A stretch of DNA of 64,000 nt from JAWKUK01 sp041398605 (GTDB taxonomy: Bacteria; Planctomycetota; UBA1135; GCA-002686595): assembly GCA_041398605.1 (NCBI GenBank), contig JAWKUK010000006.1, positions 186,001-250,000 of the forward strand, given 5' to 3'. The position numbers and the translations under genes were made by a program. Of this stretch, positions 8,324-20,247 are shown in pieces. The notes beneath the pieces are model-generated. The model was not told where the DNA came from and made no database searches. It saw only the letters and a list, made by a program, of their open reading frames with translations. Position 1 is the first letter of the stretch, and the number at the start of each line of letters is the position of its first letter.

Positions 8324-10948
8324 ATGCACCTCGGCCGGCGCCGCCCCGCCCCCACGGGGGACTCCGGCGGGGTCTTGGACCCGCTTCGAGCCAGCCGGGC
8401 CCTCTGTGCCCTCGTCGCCCTCGTCGCCCTGCTCGTCTTGGGGCTCGAGCGGCCCGTCCTCGCCAACGCCCACGGGCCCGCTCACACCCAGGGGCCGGCT
8501 CACACCCAGGGGCATGGCAACACGCAGGGGCCGAGCGAGCGCCCGCGGCAGGGCGCAGCGAGCAAGGCCGGCGCGCAGCTCCCGAGCGGCGTCGACGAGA
8601 AGACCCCGGCGCCCCTGTCGCCGGTGAAGCCCGCCGTGCAGGCGCCGCGCACCGCGCTTGAGCGCGCCGGCAGCGCGCCCGAGGCGCCCGAGACGGCGGC
8701 GCGCCCGTCCCATGGGCCCGCGCCGCGCGCCGCGCTCGGGGCTTCGGGGCGCTTTCGATCGAGCTCCGATCCAGGGAGCAGGTTCGCGCTGGACGAGGCG
8801 CCAAACGGCGACCTCTGGGCCTACGGCGGCACGTACAAGGCGCGGTTCGGGCGGGGCGAGCTCGAGTTCATCCCCTTCCTCGGCTCCGACGCGCCGCAGA
8901 ACTACCCATTGTCATTGACGCTCGCTCAGGTGACGGTCGGGGGCCGCACGATCGAGTTCGATCGCAGCCCCAAAGCGCAGTTCGAGGGCCGACAGGCGGT
9001 GTTCCGCCGCGGGAGCGTGACGGAGCGCTACGACCTCCGCGTCGGCGCGATCGAGCAGGTGTTCGTGTTCGAGCAGCTCGCTGCGCGAGGCGAGCTCGCA
9101 GTCGAGCTCTCTGTCTCCACCGAGCTCGCACACGCCCCCGACGGCGCGGGACATCGCTTCGGGAACGAACGCGGCGGCGTTCGGATCGGCGGGGCGGTCG
9201 CGTTCGACGCCTCGGGCCGGCGCGTGACGGTGCCTGTCAGCTTCGTCGAGGGGCGCCTCGCCCTGCGCGTCCCGAGCGAGTTCGTCGCTGCCGCGACGCT
9301 GCCGCTCGTGATCGACCCGCTCATCTCTACCTGGACGGTCGCGGCGGCGCCGCGCGATGAGTATGCGCCCGATGTGGCCTACGACAACCAGAACTACGTC
9401 TACTACGTGACCTGGGCTGAGGCGTTCAGCGCAGCCGATCACGACGTCTATGGCGAGCTGTTCGACTTGAACGGCGCGTCGGTGCCGGCGAGCGGCGCCT
9501 ATATCGACTTCACGTCGTCGTACTGGACGTCGCCGCGGTGCGCGAACAACCAGTCAGCGATGCAGTTCCTCGTGGCCGCCCTCGTCGTCGGCGCCCAGAC
9601 CGAGGTCTGGGGTCGGACGCGCCAGGCCAGCTCGACCGCCCAAGGCTCGGTCTTCCAGATCAGCGATGGCATCGGCTCCAAGTCCGCCGTCGACGTCGGC
9701 GGCGACCCGTCCTTCGCCACGCCCACGTACTACCTCGTCACTTGGGAGCGCGCCTACAACGCCGGCAGCGACCACGACGTACATGCGCGCCTCGTGTCGA
9801 CCCAGGGCACGGCCGTCGGTGCGACGATCTACGTCGACAACTCGGCCGGCACGCTCGACCTGTTCCCGCGGGTCTCGAACGGGAATGGCGAGGACCCGTC
9901 CAGCGCCCAGCGTTGGACCATCGCGTGGCAGCGGCGCTTCCAGCCCACGGACCACGACATCTACGCGGCGGAGATCGGCTGGAACGGCGCGATCCTCGCG
10001 GCGACCTACCCGGTCGATCTCTCCGTGGAAGATGCGTGGTATCCGGCCGTGTCCACGCGTACGGACGATACGAACTTGGGGCGCAGCGCCTTGATCGCGT
10101 ACTCATCGCGCGACCTGAACGGGCGCTGGAACCTGGACGGCGCGCTCGTGCAGGAGGGGAGCGCAGTGACGCGGACCCGCATCAGCGCGCTCCCGGGCTT
10201 CCCCGCGACCGGGGACTACGAACGACCCACGGTCGACTCCGATGGCCAGTCGTTCCTCGTCGCTTGCAGCTGGCAGCAGAGCCAGGCGACCGACGTCGAC
10301 GTGCTGTTCGCATCGCTGTATCAAGTCGGCGCGGCCCTGGCCGCCTCGGAGGGCCCCGTCTTCGCCGCGGCGTCGAATGAGCGCGAGGGCTTCCCAGCGC
10401 TCGTGACCGGCCGGAGCGCAGGCGCGTACACGTACTACAACCAAGCCGCGCTCGTCTGGGAGAGCGGCTTTGGCTCGCACGATGTCCAAGGCGCGAGCGT
10501 CTCGCTGCCTGAAGGGTACGGCGGCTTGATCGGCGTCAACTACTGCGTCGCGGTGACGAACTCGACGTCGTCCCCGGGCTACATCCACGCTTCGGGGTCC
10601 GCCCACGCGGGCGGCGAGCCGCTGGACCTCCTGGCGTTCTCGCTCCCGACGAACAACTTTGGGTACTTCGTTGGGAGCCCGAACCCAGGGCTCGCCAATC
10701 CGCCTGCGAGCTCTGGCACGGTCTGCGTCGGAGTCCCGCTCTCCCGCTTCAACGGACCGGGGCAAGTCCTGAACACGGGCGCGAGCGGGCAGTTCAACCT
10801 CTCGATCGACACGACGGCGATCCCGAGTCCGAGCGGCATGACCTTCCCGCTGCTGGCGGGTCAGACGTTTCACTTCCAAGCCTGGTATCGCGACGGCGCG
10901 ATCAACACGAACAACCTGACCAACGCCGTCGCGGTGACCTTCCTGTAG
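8324..10948 (+). CDS. Large secreted protein with the shared planctomycete C-terminal YC-WYRD domain
   Basis: An 874-residue exported protein of unknown function. A long basic N-region is followed by a hydrophobic core (ALCALVALVALLVLGLE) and a likely cleavage after VLANA. Next comes a low-complexity stretch with HTQG repeats (GPAHTQGPAHTQGHGNTQG), built from an 18-base duplication at about 8479-8530, and a Pro/Ala-rich linker to about residue 140. Residues 145-330 look beta-rich. Residues 340-720 contain repeated WxxAxxxxDHDVYG / DHDVHARLV / DHDIYAAEI segments, suggesting a beta-propeller-like repeat. Residues 738-874 are the C-terminal domain also found at the ends of the products of 11042-12097, 28844-29884 and 31335-32483. 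ATG 8324 is chosen because the signal peptide starts there; ATG 8276 is in frame. The gene diverges from the ECF sigma gene. Confidence 0.8.
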   Translation: MHLGRRRPAPTGDSGGVLDPLRASRALCALVALVALLVLGLERPVLANAHGPAHTQGPAHTQGHGNTQGPSERPRQGAASKAGAQLPSGVDEKTPAPLSPVKPAVQAPRTALERAGSAPEAPETAARPSHGPAPRAALGASGRFRSSSDPGSRFALDEAPNGDLWAYGGTYKARFGRGELEFIPFLGSDAPQNYPLSLTLAQVTVGGRTIEFDRSPKAQFEGRQAVFRRGSVTERYDLRVGAIEQVFVFEQLAARGELAVELSVSTELAHAPDGAGHRFGNERGGVRIGGAVAFDASGRRVTVPVSFVEGRLALRVPSEFVAAATLPLVIDPLISTWTVAAAPRDEYAPDVAYDNQNYVYYVTWAEAFSAADHDVYGELFDLNGASVPASGAYIDFTSSYWTSPRCANNQSAMQFLVAALVVGAQTEVWGRTRQASSTAQGSVFQISDGIGSKSAVDVGGDPSFATPTYYLVTWERAYNAGSDHDVHARLVSTQGTAVGATIYVDNSAGTLDLFPRVSNGNGEDPSSAQRWTIAWQRRFQPTDHDIYAAEIGWNGAILAATYPVDLSVEDAWYPAVSTRTDDTNLGRSALIAYSSRDLNGRWNLDGALVQEGSAVTRTRISALPGFPATGDYERPTVDSDGQSFLVACSWQQSQATDVDVLFASLYQVGAALAASEGPVFAAASNEREGFPALVTGRSAGAYTYYNQAALVWESGFGSHDVQGASVSLPEGYGGLIGVNYCVAVTNSTSSPGYIHASGSAHAGGEPLDLLAFSLPTNNFGYFVGSPNPGLANPPASSGTVCVGVPLSRFNGPGQVLNTGASGQFNLSIDTTAIPSPSGMTFPLLAGQTFHFQAWYRDGAINTNNLTNAVAVTFL

Positions 10949-11041
10949 GGCGCCGCCGGCGCCGCCCGCGCCTGGCACCGAGCGGGCCAGCCGCCCGAAC
11001 GACCCAGGAGCCTGCGCCACAGAACGGAGCGAACGAACGAC

Positions 11042-12097
11042 ATGAACCGACTATCGACACGACTGCTGTGCGTCCTCGCGTTGAGCGGCCCGGGCTTCGC
11101 CCAGACGACGACGCTCGACTTCGCTGGGCTGAGCCAAACTCAGGACCTCGATCGCGGCTACGGCGACCGCGTCGCCGGCCCCTCTTCCGGCGGTCACAAC
11201 TACTCCGGCACGGGGACGTTTACGCCGAACGTAAGCGTGGACTTTGGCGTCTGGGAATCGGGCTCCAACTACCGGGCCGTGCCATGGACCACCGGATACA
11301 ACGGGCTCGTCGACGTGATCTATGGCAGCCCATATGGGTGGGTCGCGGGGGGCGCCGAGCTGCGCGTGACGTTGACCGCGGACCCCGGCGCGCGAGTGTC
11401 CTTCCGTTCATGCGACCTTGGGAACTACGGCGCGGCGATGACGCTGCCGTATGTTCGCGTGACCGACGAGCAGGGCGCTGTGCTCTTCGAGGAGCGCGAC
11501 GTCGCGCTCCCTGCCAGCTCCGCGCCCTCCGCGCGGCGCATCGCGCCGACCCCGGCGCCGACCGGCAGGATCTTGACGCTGCGGGTGTCCTTGGAGGGGC
11601 TCGGCTCGTTCGCGTCCTGGGCGGCGCTCGACAACCTGACCTTTGGTCAGACCGCGGCCCCGACGCACGAGCTCGGCAGCGCGTATTGCGGCCCGGCCGT
11701 GGTCAACTCCAGCGCCGGGGCGGCGGCCGTGCGCCTCTGGGGCAGCGACGCAGTCGCTGCCAACGACGTCCGGGTCCTCGCGACGGGGCTGCCCTTCGCG
11801 TCCTTCGGGTTCTTCCTGACGAGCCGCACGCAGGGGCAGGTCGCGCAGCCCGGCGGAAGCCAGGGCGTCTTGTGCCTCGCTGGCTCCATCGGACGCTTCG
11901 TCGGTCCGGGCCAGATCGTGAACTCGGGTGTCGGAGGGAGCTTCGAGCTCCCCCTCGATCTCGCCGCGCTCCCGACGCCGACCGGCCCCGTCAGCGCCGT
12001 CGTCGGCGAGACGTGGAACTTCACGGCGTGGTACCGCGACGCCAACCCGACTCCGACGTCGAACTTCACGGACGCAGTCGAGGTCACCTGGCGTTGA
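11042..12097 (+). CDS. Secreted protein with the shared C-terminal YC-WYRD domain
   Basis: A 351-residue exported protein. The signal peptide is clear: MNRLSTRLLCVLALSGPGFA, cleavage before QTTT. Residues 22-205 form a beta-rich module (VRVTADPGARVSFRSCDLGNYG-like pattern in the visible sequence, ending in WAALDNLTF), similar in feel to extracellular sugar-binding or PEP-CTERM-type beta sandwiches, but I cannot name the family. Residues 213-351 are the shared terminal domain: SAYCGPAVVNS, FGFFLTSRTQG, GGSQGVLCLAG, GQIVNSG, WNFTAWYRD, SNFTDAVEVT. A weak GGAG lies about 13 bases before the ATG. It follows the larger shared-domain gene by 93 bases in the same direction, so the two may be co-transcribed. 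Confidence 0.82.
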   Translation: MNRLSTRLLCVLALSGPGFAQTTTLDFAGLSQTQDLDRGYGDRVAGPSSGGHNYSGTGTFTPNVSVDFGVWESGSNYRAVPWTTGYNGLVDVIYGSPYGWVAGGAELRVTLTADPGARVSFRSCDLGNYGAAMTLPYVRVTDEQGAVLFEERDVALPASSAPSARRIAPTPAPTGRILTLRVSLEGLGSFASWAALDNLTFGQTAAPTHELGSAYCGPAVVNSSAGAAAVRLWGSDAVAANDVRVLATGLPFASFGFFLTSRTQGQVAQPGGSQGVLCLAGSIGRFVGPGQIVNSGVGGSFELPLDLAALPTPTGPVSAVVGETWNFTAWYRDANPTPTSNFTDAVEVTWR

Positions 12098-12349
12098 GCG
12101 AGTGCGCGTGGACGCCGCGCTGGCGCCGGCACGGTCACCGAGGTCGACGCCGACGATGGCCGGCGGTGGCCCTGTCGGAGCGGGAGGCGCGGGAGAAGCG
12201 GGAAGCGCGAGACAGGTAAAGGGGTGGGCCGTCTCGCCTCTGGCCGGCCTCGCCACGCCGAGGAGCCCGCGCCGCAGAGCGCGGTTCGCGGCGTGGTGCT
12301 CCCGCGCGCCGGAGGCTGACGACCTCAACGCATCTGGTACGGTACCGAC

Positions 12350-13069
12350 GTGATGTGGAGGCGATGGATCGGACCGGCGGCGCTCTCGGCGGCGGCGCTG
12401 GTGTCCTGCGGCGAGGGCGCCGGCGGCACGGCCGAGCGTGAGGTCGCGCGGCTCGGGGACGCGTACGCCGGCGTCGAGCTGCCCGCGATCGAGGCGCCGG
12501 AGATCCCAGCGGACGCGCCGCTCGTGCTCTTCCTTGGGGACTCGATCTCCGCGGGGCTGCACCTGCCCGCCGAGTACGCGTTCCCCGCCGCCGCGCAGCG
12601 GCTGCTCGCGGCGGAGGGCGCGCCCTTTCGGCTCGCGAACCTGGGCTCGAGCGGCGACACGTCGGCCGGCGGGCTCGCGCGCCTCGACTGGGCCTTGCGC
12701 GCGCAGCCGGACGTCGTCGTCGTCGAGCTCGGCGGGAACGACGGGCTGCGCGGGATCTCGCTCGCGTCCACTGAGAGCAATCTGCGCGCGATCATCGAGC
12801 GCGTGCGGGCTGCGGGCGCGGCGCCGCTGCTCCTCGGGATGCGCATGCCGCCGAACCTCGGTGAGTACGCGGCGGAGTTCGACGCGCTCTACCCGCGGCT
12901 CGCGGCGGCGCTCGACGTCCCGCTCGTCGCCGACTTCATGCAGGGCGTCGGCGGCGTGGCCGACCTGAACCTGCCGGACCAACTGCACCCGAACCCCGCG
13001 GGCCACGCGCAGCTCGCGCGGACGCTCGGGCCGGCGCTGCGTCAGGTCCTCGCAGCGGTCGCGCGCTGA
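12350..13069 (+). CDS. SGNH/GDSL hydrolase lipoprotein (TesA-like arylesterase)
   Basis: A 239-residue esterase of the SGNH family. The N-terminus is a lipoprotein signal: hydrophobic AALSAAALVSCGE with Cys as the lipidated residue (lipobox L-V-S-C). Block I is VLFLGDSISAG with the nucleophilic Ser, block II has Gly in LANLGSSGDTSAGGL, block III is VVVELGGNDGLRG with Asn, and block V is NLPDQLHPNPAGH with catalytic Asp and His. This is the TesA/arylesterase pattern, so hydrolysis of acyl esters at the cell envelope is expected; the substrate is unknown. Start is GTG 12350 followed directly by ATG 12353; either may be used. The 3' end overlaps the convergent gene at 13042-13704 by 28 bases. 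Confidence 0.9.
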   Translation: MMWRRWIGPAALSAAALVSCGEGAGGTAEREVARLGDAYAGVELPAIEAPEIPADAPLVLFLGDSISAGLHLPAEYAFPAAAQRLLAAEGAPFRLANLGSSGDTSAGGLARLDWALRAQPDVVVVELGGNDGLRGISLASTESNLRAIIERVRAAGAAPLLLGMRMPPNLGEYAAEFDALYPRLAAALDVPLVADFMQGVGGVADLNLPDQLHPNPAGHAQLARTLGPALRQVLAAVAR

Positions 13070-13704
13070 CGCGCGACGGCCCGCGCGTGGGCCGCTGCGA
13101 GCGGGGCCTTCGCGTGCCCCGGCAGCGGCGGCAGGAGCGCCTTCTCGAGCTCGCTCGCGGCGAGGCCATAGGCGCCCTCATTCAGGAGCTGCAGGCCGCG
13201 GATCGCGTGCATCACCGTGCCCTCGGGCACCTGCTCGGCCGTCGGGCGCGCGTCGAGGACCTCGAGCCAGCCGCGCCCAGCGGTGAAGGCCGCGACGCGC
13301 ACGCGCACGGCGAGGCGCGTATGGGGCGCCCACGTCACCGGCGCGTCAAGCGCGCGGAACGCCGACGCGCACGCGCTCACGAGGAGCGCCTCCGGGCGGA
13401 CATAGAGGCGCCCCAGGGGCGCGGCGTATTCGAGGGGGTCCCACAGGAGCTGTGAGTCCGCCCACACATCGAGCGCGACGTGCGTGGCAGGAGAGAGCCC
13501 GCTCATGTAGCCCTCCCATGCCCCCGGCGCAGCCCCGCGCACCTGCACGATCGTCTCGAGGGTCTCGCCCAGCCAGCGCTCAGGGGCGGCGACGAGCGCT
13601 GCGAGCTCGACGAAGGCCGCCGGGCGGCTCACGACCGGCGCGTCCTCGACGCCACCCGTCCACAACAACGAGGCGAGGAGAGTGGGCAGCAGGAAGGTCG
13701 ACAT
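13042..13704 (-). CDS. Secreted hypothetical protein
   Basis: A 220-residue protein with a signal peptide (MSTFLLPTLLASLLWTGGVEDA), so probably periplasmic. No family recognised. The middle (LAALVAAPERWLGETLETIVQVRG, WEGYMSGLSPATHVALDVWAD, GRLYVRP, LAVRVRVAAF) looks like a beta-rich OB-like fold, of the kind seen in predicted periplasmic proteins that describe a cost or surface term; this is only an impression. The C-terminal 50 residues are helical and Ala-rich and have a TPR-like look (LLNEGAYGLAASELEKAL). GGAG lies nine bases before the ATG. It ends inside the 3' end of the SGNH hydrolase gene and is 252 bases from the RND operon's 3' end. Confidence 0.6.
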   Translation of the reverse strand: MSTFLLPTLLASLLWTGGVEDAPVVSRPAAFVELAALVAAPERWLGETLETIVQVRGAAPGAWEGYMSGLSPATHVALDVWADSQLLWDPLEYAAPLGRLYVRPEALLVSACASAFRALDAPVTWAPHTRLAVRVRVAAFTAGRGWLEVLDARPTAEQVPEGTVMHAIRGLQLLNEGAYGLAASELEKALLPPLPGHAKAPLAAAHARAVARQRATAART

Positions 13705-13800
13705 GGGGCGCTCCAGGTTAGGGTCGGAAGTCCTTTCCAGGTCATCGACGCGACGCCCGCGGGGCTTGAGGGGCTTGAGCTGGTTCCGCTGGCTCGCGCG

Positions 13801-13870
13801 CCCGTCGTCGTTAGCCCGTCGTCGTTAGCCCGTCGTCGTTAGCCCGTCGCCGTTGGCCCGTCGTCGTTGG
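13801..13870. repeat. 14-bp tandem repeat, five copies
   Basis: Five consecutive units of consensus cccgtcgtcgttag. Copies 1-3 are identical (13801-13842); copies 4 and 5 end in ttgg and copy 4 has cgccg for cgtcg. The array lies between the start of the secreted-protein gene (13704, leftward) and the end of the RND permease gene (13957, leftward). Fourteen is not a multiple of three, so it would not be tolerated in a gene; it may be a slippage-prone spacer. No hairpin potential of note. Confidence 0.9.
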
Positions 13871-13956
13871 CCCCTCCTAATGGCTCCGGCGCGGCGAGCG
13901 CGGGGCGCGGCGCGCGCGCCGGGCTGGGCGGGCCCCGAGCGAGCGCTGCGCTGCGC

Positions 13957-17294
<3,338 letters not shown>

Positions 17295-17298
<4 letters not shown>

Positions 17299-18473
17299 CG
17301 GACGAGCACCGTGTCCCCTTCCGCGAGGCCGGACAAGACTTCGACGAAGCTGCCGCCCGAGCCGCTGGTGCCCGAGCCGCTGGCGTCATGCGCCTCGCTG
17401 CCCGAGCCCGGGCTGCCCGAGCCCGAACTGCGGGGGGCGACGTTCACTGGCACAGTGCGCACGTGCACCGCCTGCGCGTGGCCCTCGCGCACGAGCCACA
17501 CACGCTCGACCTGGCCGATGCGCTCGACGGCGCCCTCTGGGACGACGATGCGCGCCCGGACGCCAGTCGCGACCCCCACGCGCCCCAATACGCCTGGCCG
17601 CAGCGTCGAGGAGAGCGTGAGCTCTCTGGGGAGATCGACTTGCACGGTGAGCGTGCCGGTCGCTGCGTCCGACTCGGGCAGCACGCGCGTCGCCGCGAGC
17701 GACGTCGGCGCGAGGCCCGCCAGGTCGAGCACCAGCAGCGCGCCTGCCTCGAGCGCCGCGCCGTGCCGCTCGGGGAGCGCCGCGATGACCCGCAGCGCGT
17801 CCGCGCGGTAGAGGGACACGAGCACCCGCCCCGGCTGAGCGAGGTCGCCCCGCTCGACCTCGCGCGCCAGGACGCGGCCCGCGAACGGCGCCGTGATCCG
17901 ATGCCACGCGACCGCGGCGTCGGCTTCGGCGAGCGCCTCACGCGCGGCGACCTCGTTCGCCCGAGCGGCGTCGCGCTCGGCGCGCGCGCCCTCGAACGCC
18001 TGCGCGGTCAAGTTCCCGTTGGCATTGAGCTTCTCGGCGCGGTCGAAGGTCAGCTCCGTCCCAGTGACCCGGGCCGTCGCGGCTTCGAGCGCGGCCGAGG
18101 CCTGAGCGCGGCGCGACGTCGCGTCGGTGTCGTCCAGTTGGACGAGCAGCGCGCCCTCCTCGACCGTGTCCCCTTCGCGCACGGTGACCTCCTGGACCAC
18201 CGCCATCACGCGGGCCGCGATCCGAGCCGGGTCACAGGCCTCGACCCGCGCCGGGTGGAATTGCAGGACGGGGGCCTCCTCCCTGCGCACGACGAAGGTC
18301 GTCGCGCCGGGCTCTAGGTCCCGCACCGCCGGGCCCCCGGTCGGGACGTCCAGCAGGTCGTGCGCGGGGCGCCCGAGGACGCCCTGGAAACGCAACAAGA
18401 GCAGAACGAGGGCCACGAACAAGGCGCCGTAGGCGGCGAACGTAGCGATCCGGCGGGTGGAGGCAGCGGGCAT
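17295..18473 (-). CDS. RND efflux periplasmic adaptor (membrane fusion protein)
   Basis: A 392-residue adaptor: N-terminal anchor helix (FAAYGALFVALVLLLLRFQGVL), half-lipoyl domains around VVQEVTVREGDTVEEGALLVQLDD and WHRITAPFAGRVLAREVERGDLAQPG, a coiled-coil hairpin between them, a beta-barrel domain and membrane-proximal domain ending in VEVLSGLAEGDTVLVR. It would bridge the RND permease to an outer-membrane factor. Odd point: a Ser/Gly-rich insert (SSGSGSPGSGS...SGSGTSGSGGS, residues about 350-378) just before the last beta strands, encoded by imperfect repeats of a 12-base gctgcccgagcc-type unit at 17352-17432; this looks like a slippage expansion. It is the first gene of the two-gene operon, ATGA overlap to the permease. 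Confidence 0.93.
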
Positions 18474-18569
18474 ACCAGAGAGTAGGGCCCGGCCGCTCCC
18501 GAAGGTTCCCGTAGAGCCGATCCATCCCCGACGAGCGCGGCGCGGCCCTGGCGGGGGGGCAGCGCGGCG

Positions 18570-19166
18570 CTATCGCAGGTACCAGAGGCGCGAATTGTTG
18601 TAGTCGCGCGCCTCGGCGCTCGCCGCAAAGCGCAGCTCTCGCTCGGCGACGTCCCGCGGGTGGGTGTGCAGGACGAGCGTGGCGCCCGGCCGCGCGCGCC
18701 TCGCCAGGAGGTCCTCGAGCGTCGCCAGGATCGCCTTCCGCTGGGCGAGCTCCTTCCAGTGCGGGTACGGGGGGTCGATGAGCGCGAGGTCGACCCAGCG
18801 CGCCGCGTCCGCCCCGCCTTCGGGCTCGAGGAAGCGCGCCGGCGTCTCACGCGCGCGCACCGCCAGCGCATCGCCGACGAGCACCTCCGCCTCGCCGCCG
18901 ACGTCTAGCAGCGCCACGTTCTCCGCCAGGACGCGCCGCGTCGCCGCGTCTCGCTCGACGAAGCGCACGAAGCTGGCGCCCCGGCTGAGCGCCTCGAGGC
19001 CGAGCGAGCCCGTCCCCGAGTACAGATCGAGCACCTGCGCGCCGTCGACGGCCTCGCCGAGGGTCGAGAACAGCGCCTCGCGCACCCGATCGAGCATCGG
19101 CCGCGTCGCGTCCGTCGGCGGCGGCGCGATGCGCCGCCCCCCAAATCTGCCTGCAACGATTCGCAC
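18570..19166 (-). CDS. rsmD: 16S rRNA (guanine(966)-N(2))-methyltransferase RsmD
   Basis: A 198-residue SAM-dependent enzyme that methylates G966 (E. coli numbering) of 16S rRNA in the small subunit. Visible motifs: the N-terminal VRIVAGRFGGRRI, TRPMLDRVREALFSTL, SAM motif I VLDLYSGTGSLGLEALSRGA, and the catalytic DPPYPHWKE (N6/N2-type DPPY). Full family length. GTG 19166 is chosen because RsmD proteins normally begin one residue before RIxxG; a TTG at 19175 would add three residues. It stands alone, reading left, between the RND adaptor gene (96-base gap) and the DUF2461 gene. Confidence 0.92.
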   Translation of the reverse strand: MRIVAGRFGGRRIAPPPTDATRPMLDRVREALFSTLGEAVDGAQVLDLYSGTGSLGLEALSRGASFVRFVERDAATRRVLAENVALLDVGGEAEVLVGDALAVRARETPARFLEPEGGADAARWVDLALIDPPYPHWKELAQRKAILATLEDLLARRARPGATLVLHTHPRDVAERELRFAASAEARDYNNSRLWYLR

Positions 19167-19238
19167 GCGCGACAAGATACGCGCAGCGGGGCTGGATCGG
19201 TGCGCGCGCGCGGTGTCTGGTCCCGTGGAAGCGGCCGC

Positions 19239-19979
19239 TCAGCCGTGCTGGACGTGCTCGACGAACCAGCGGTGCAGCGGTAGGAGGCGCCTCCAAACGG
19301 CGAGGCAGCGCGGGGCGAGCTCTGCGCTGCGCGCGAGCCTGCGCGGGACGTCGAGCGTCGCGACCAGGTCCCTCCGCCTCGCGAGGCCCGCCTGCAGCGC
19401 GGTCAAGGACGCCGCTCCGTCCGCGGCGGTGCCCCCCAGAGTGCCCCCCAGAGTGCCTCGCTGGGGGCCCTTTCCGACGGCCCTGCGAGCTGCCGTACGT
19501 GGCGCGAGATCAAACCCCGCGCGGCAGGCCGAGCCCACGAGGCGCTCCAAGTCACGGCGCGCACCCGGGTCCGACAGCGCGGCGCGATAGGCCGCCAGGG
19601 CATCCCCGCGGAGCCCGCGCGCACCGACCCCGATCCGCGCCCCGCCGGGCGCCACCGTCAGCGACAGGAGGCTCACCGCGCGCGCGCGCTCCCCCTCCCA
19701 GAACCAGAGCTCGAGCTGCTCCTTGTAAGGTGGCCGGTCACGCACAAAGCGCGCGTCCCGGTGCAAGCGGACGATCGAACCGTCGATGCGCGGGTCCGCG
19801 GTCAGTCCCGGCGCGACCTTCGCCAAGCCCAGGGCCACGGACTCGACAAACGCGCGCCCCGCGCCGACGTAGTGCGCCTCGTAGTCGTCACGCAGCGCCG
19901 CGAACGTCGCGCGTGAGTTGTCCTGCGCCAAAGCGCGCAGGAAACGAAAGGTCCGGTCGGGGAAGCCCTCGAAGCTCAT
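19239..19979 (-). CDS. DUF2461 (TIGR02453) family protein
   Basis: A 246-residue protein of the DUF2461 family, recognised from the start FEGFPDRTFRFLRALAQDNSRATFAALRDDYE, from DPRIDGSIVRLHRDARFVRDRPPYKEQL and from the LWFWEG segment. The biochemical role of the family is unknown; members are soluble and cytoplasmic. An in-frame 12-base duplication gives GTLGGTLGGT near residue 180, another slippage-type repeat. ATG 19979 is chosen because the family starts there; the frame is open further but Arg/Pro-rich and overlaps the regulatory region of the divergent selenoprotein gene. Confidence 0.8.
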   Translation of the reverse strand: MSFEGFPDRTFRFLRALAQDNSRATFAALRDDYEAHYVGAGRAFVESVALGLAKVAPGLTADPRIDGSIVRLHRDARFVRDRPPYKEQLELWFWEGERARAVSLLSLTVAPGGARIGVGARGLRGDALAAYRAALSDPGARRDLERLVGSACRAGFDLAPRTAARRAVGKGPQRGTLGGTLGGTAADGAASLTALQAGLARRRDLVATLDVPRRLARSAELAPRCLAVWRRLLPLHRWFVEHVQHG

Positions 19980-20095
19980 GTGCGGCTGCCTGCCAGGCGG
20001 TCTCTCGAGACCCCCCCACGGAGCCTGCTCCTTGCCCAGCACGGTCGAGACCGAGCGACCAGCGCCGTGGTTGCAGAAAATCTGGCGCTTCTTGC

Positions 20096-20122
20096 CGCCC
20101 TCCGCATCCTGCGCGGAGGGCG
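20096..20122. promoter_or_regulatory. 10-bp perfect hairpin in the divergent intergenic region
   Basis: Arms cgccctccgc (20096-20105) and gcggagggcg (20113-20122) with a 7-base loop. It lies in the 268-base gap between the leftward DUF2461 gene and the rightward selenoprotein gene, about 125 bases before the latter's start. There is no T-run, so it is not a standard terminator; it could be a leader structure or a protein-binding palindrome. Role not known. Confidence 0.4.
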
Positions 20123-20247
20123 CGGCGATCTCCCAGGGAGTTGACGGGGCGGACCTCGCGCTGCACGCTGCCGCTCGGCATCGAACGCCCGCGCGCCCCG
20201 CCGGCCGAGGGGGCCCCGCCGGGGGAACGATCGCCGCAAGGAGACCC

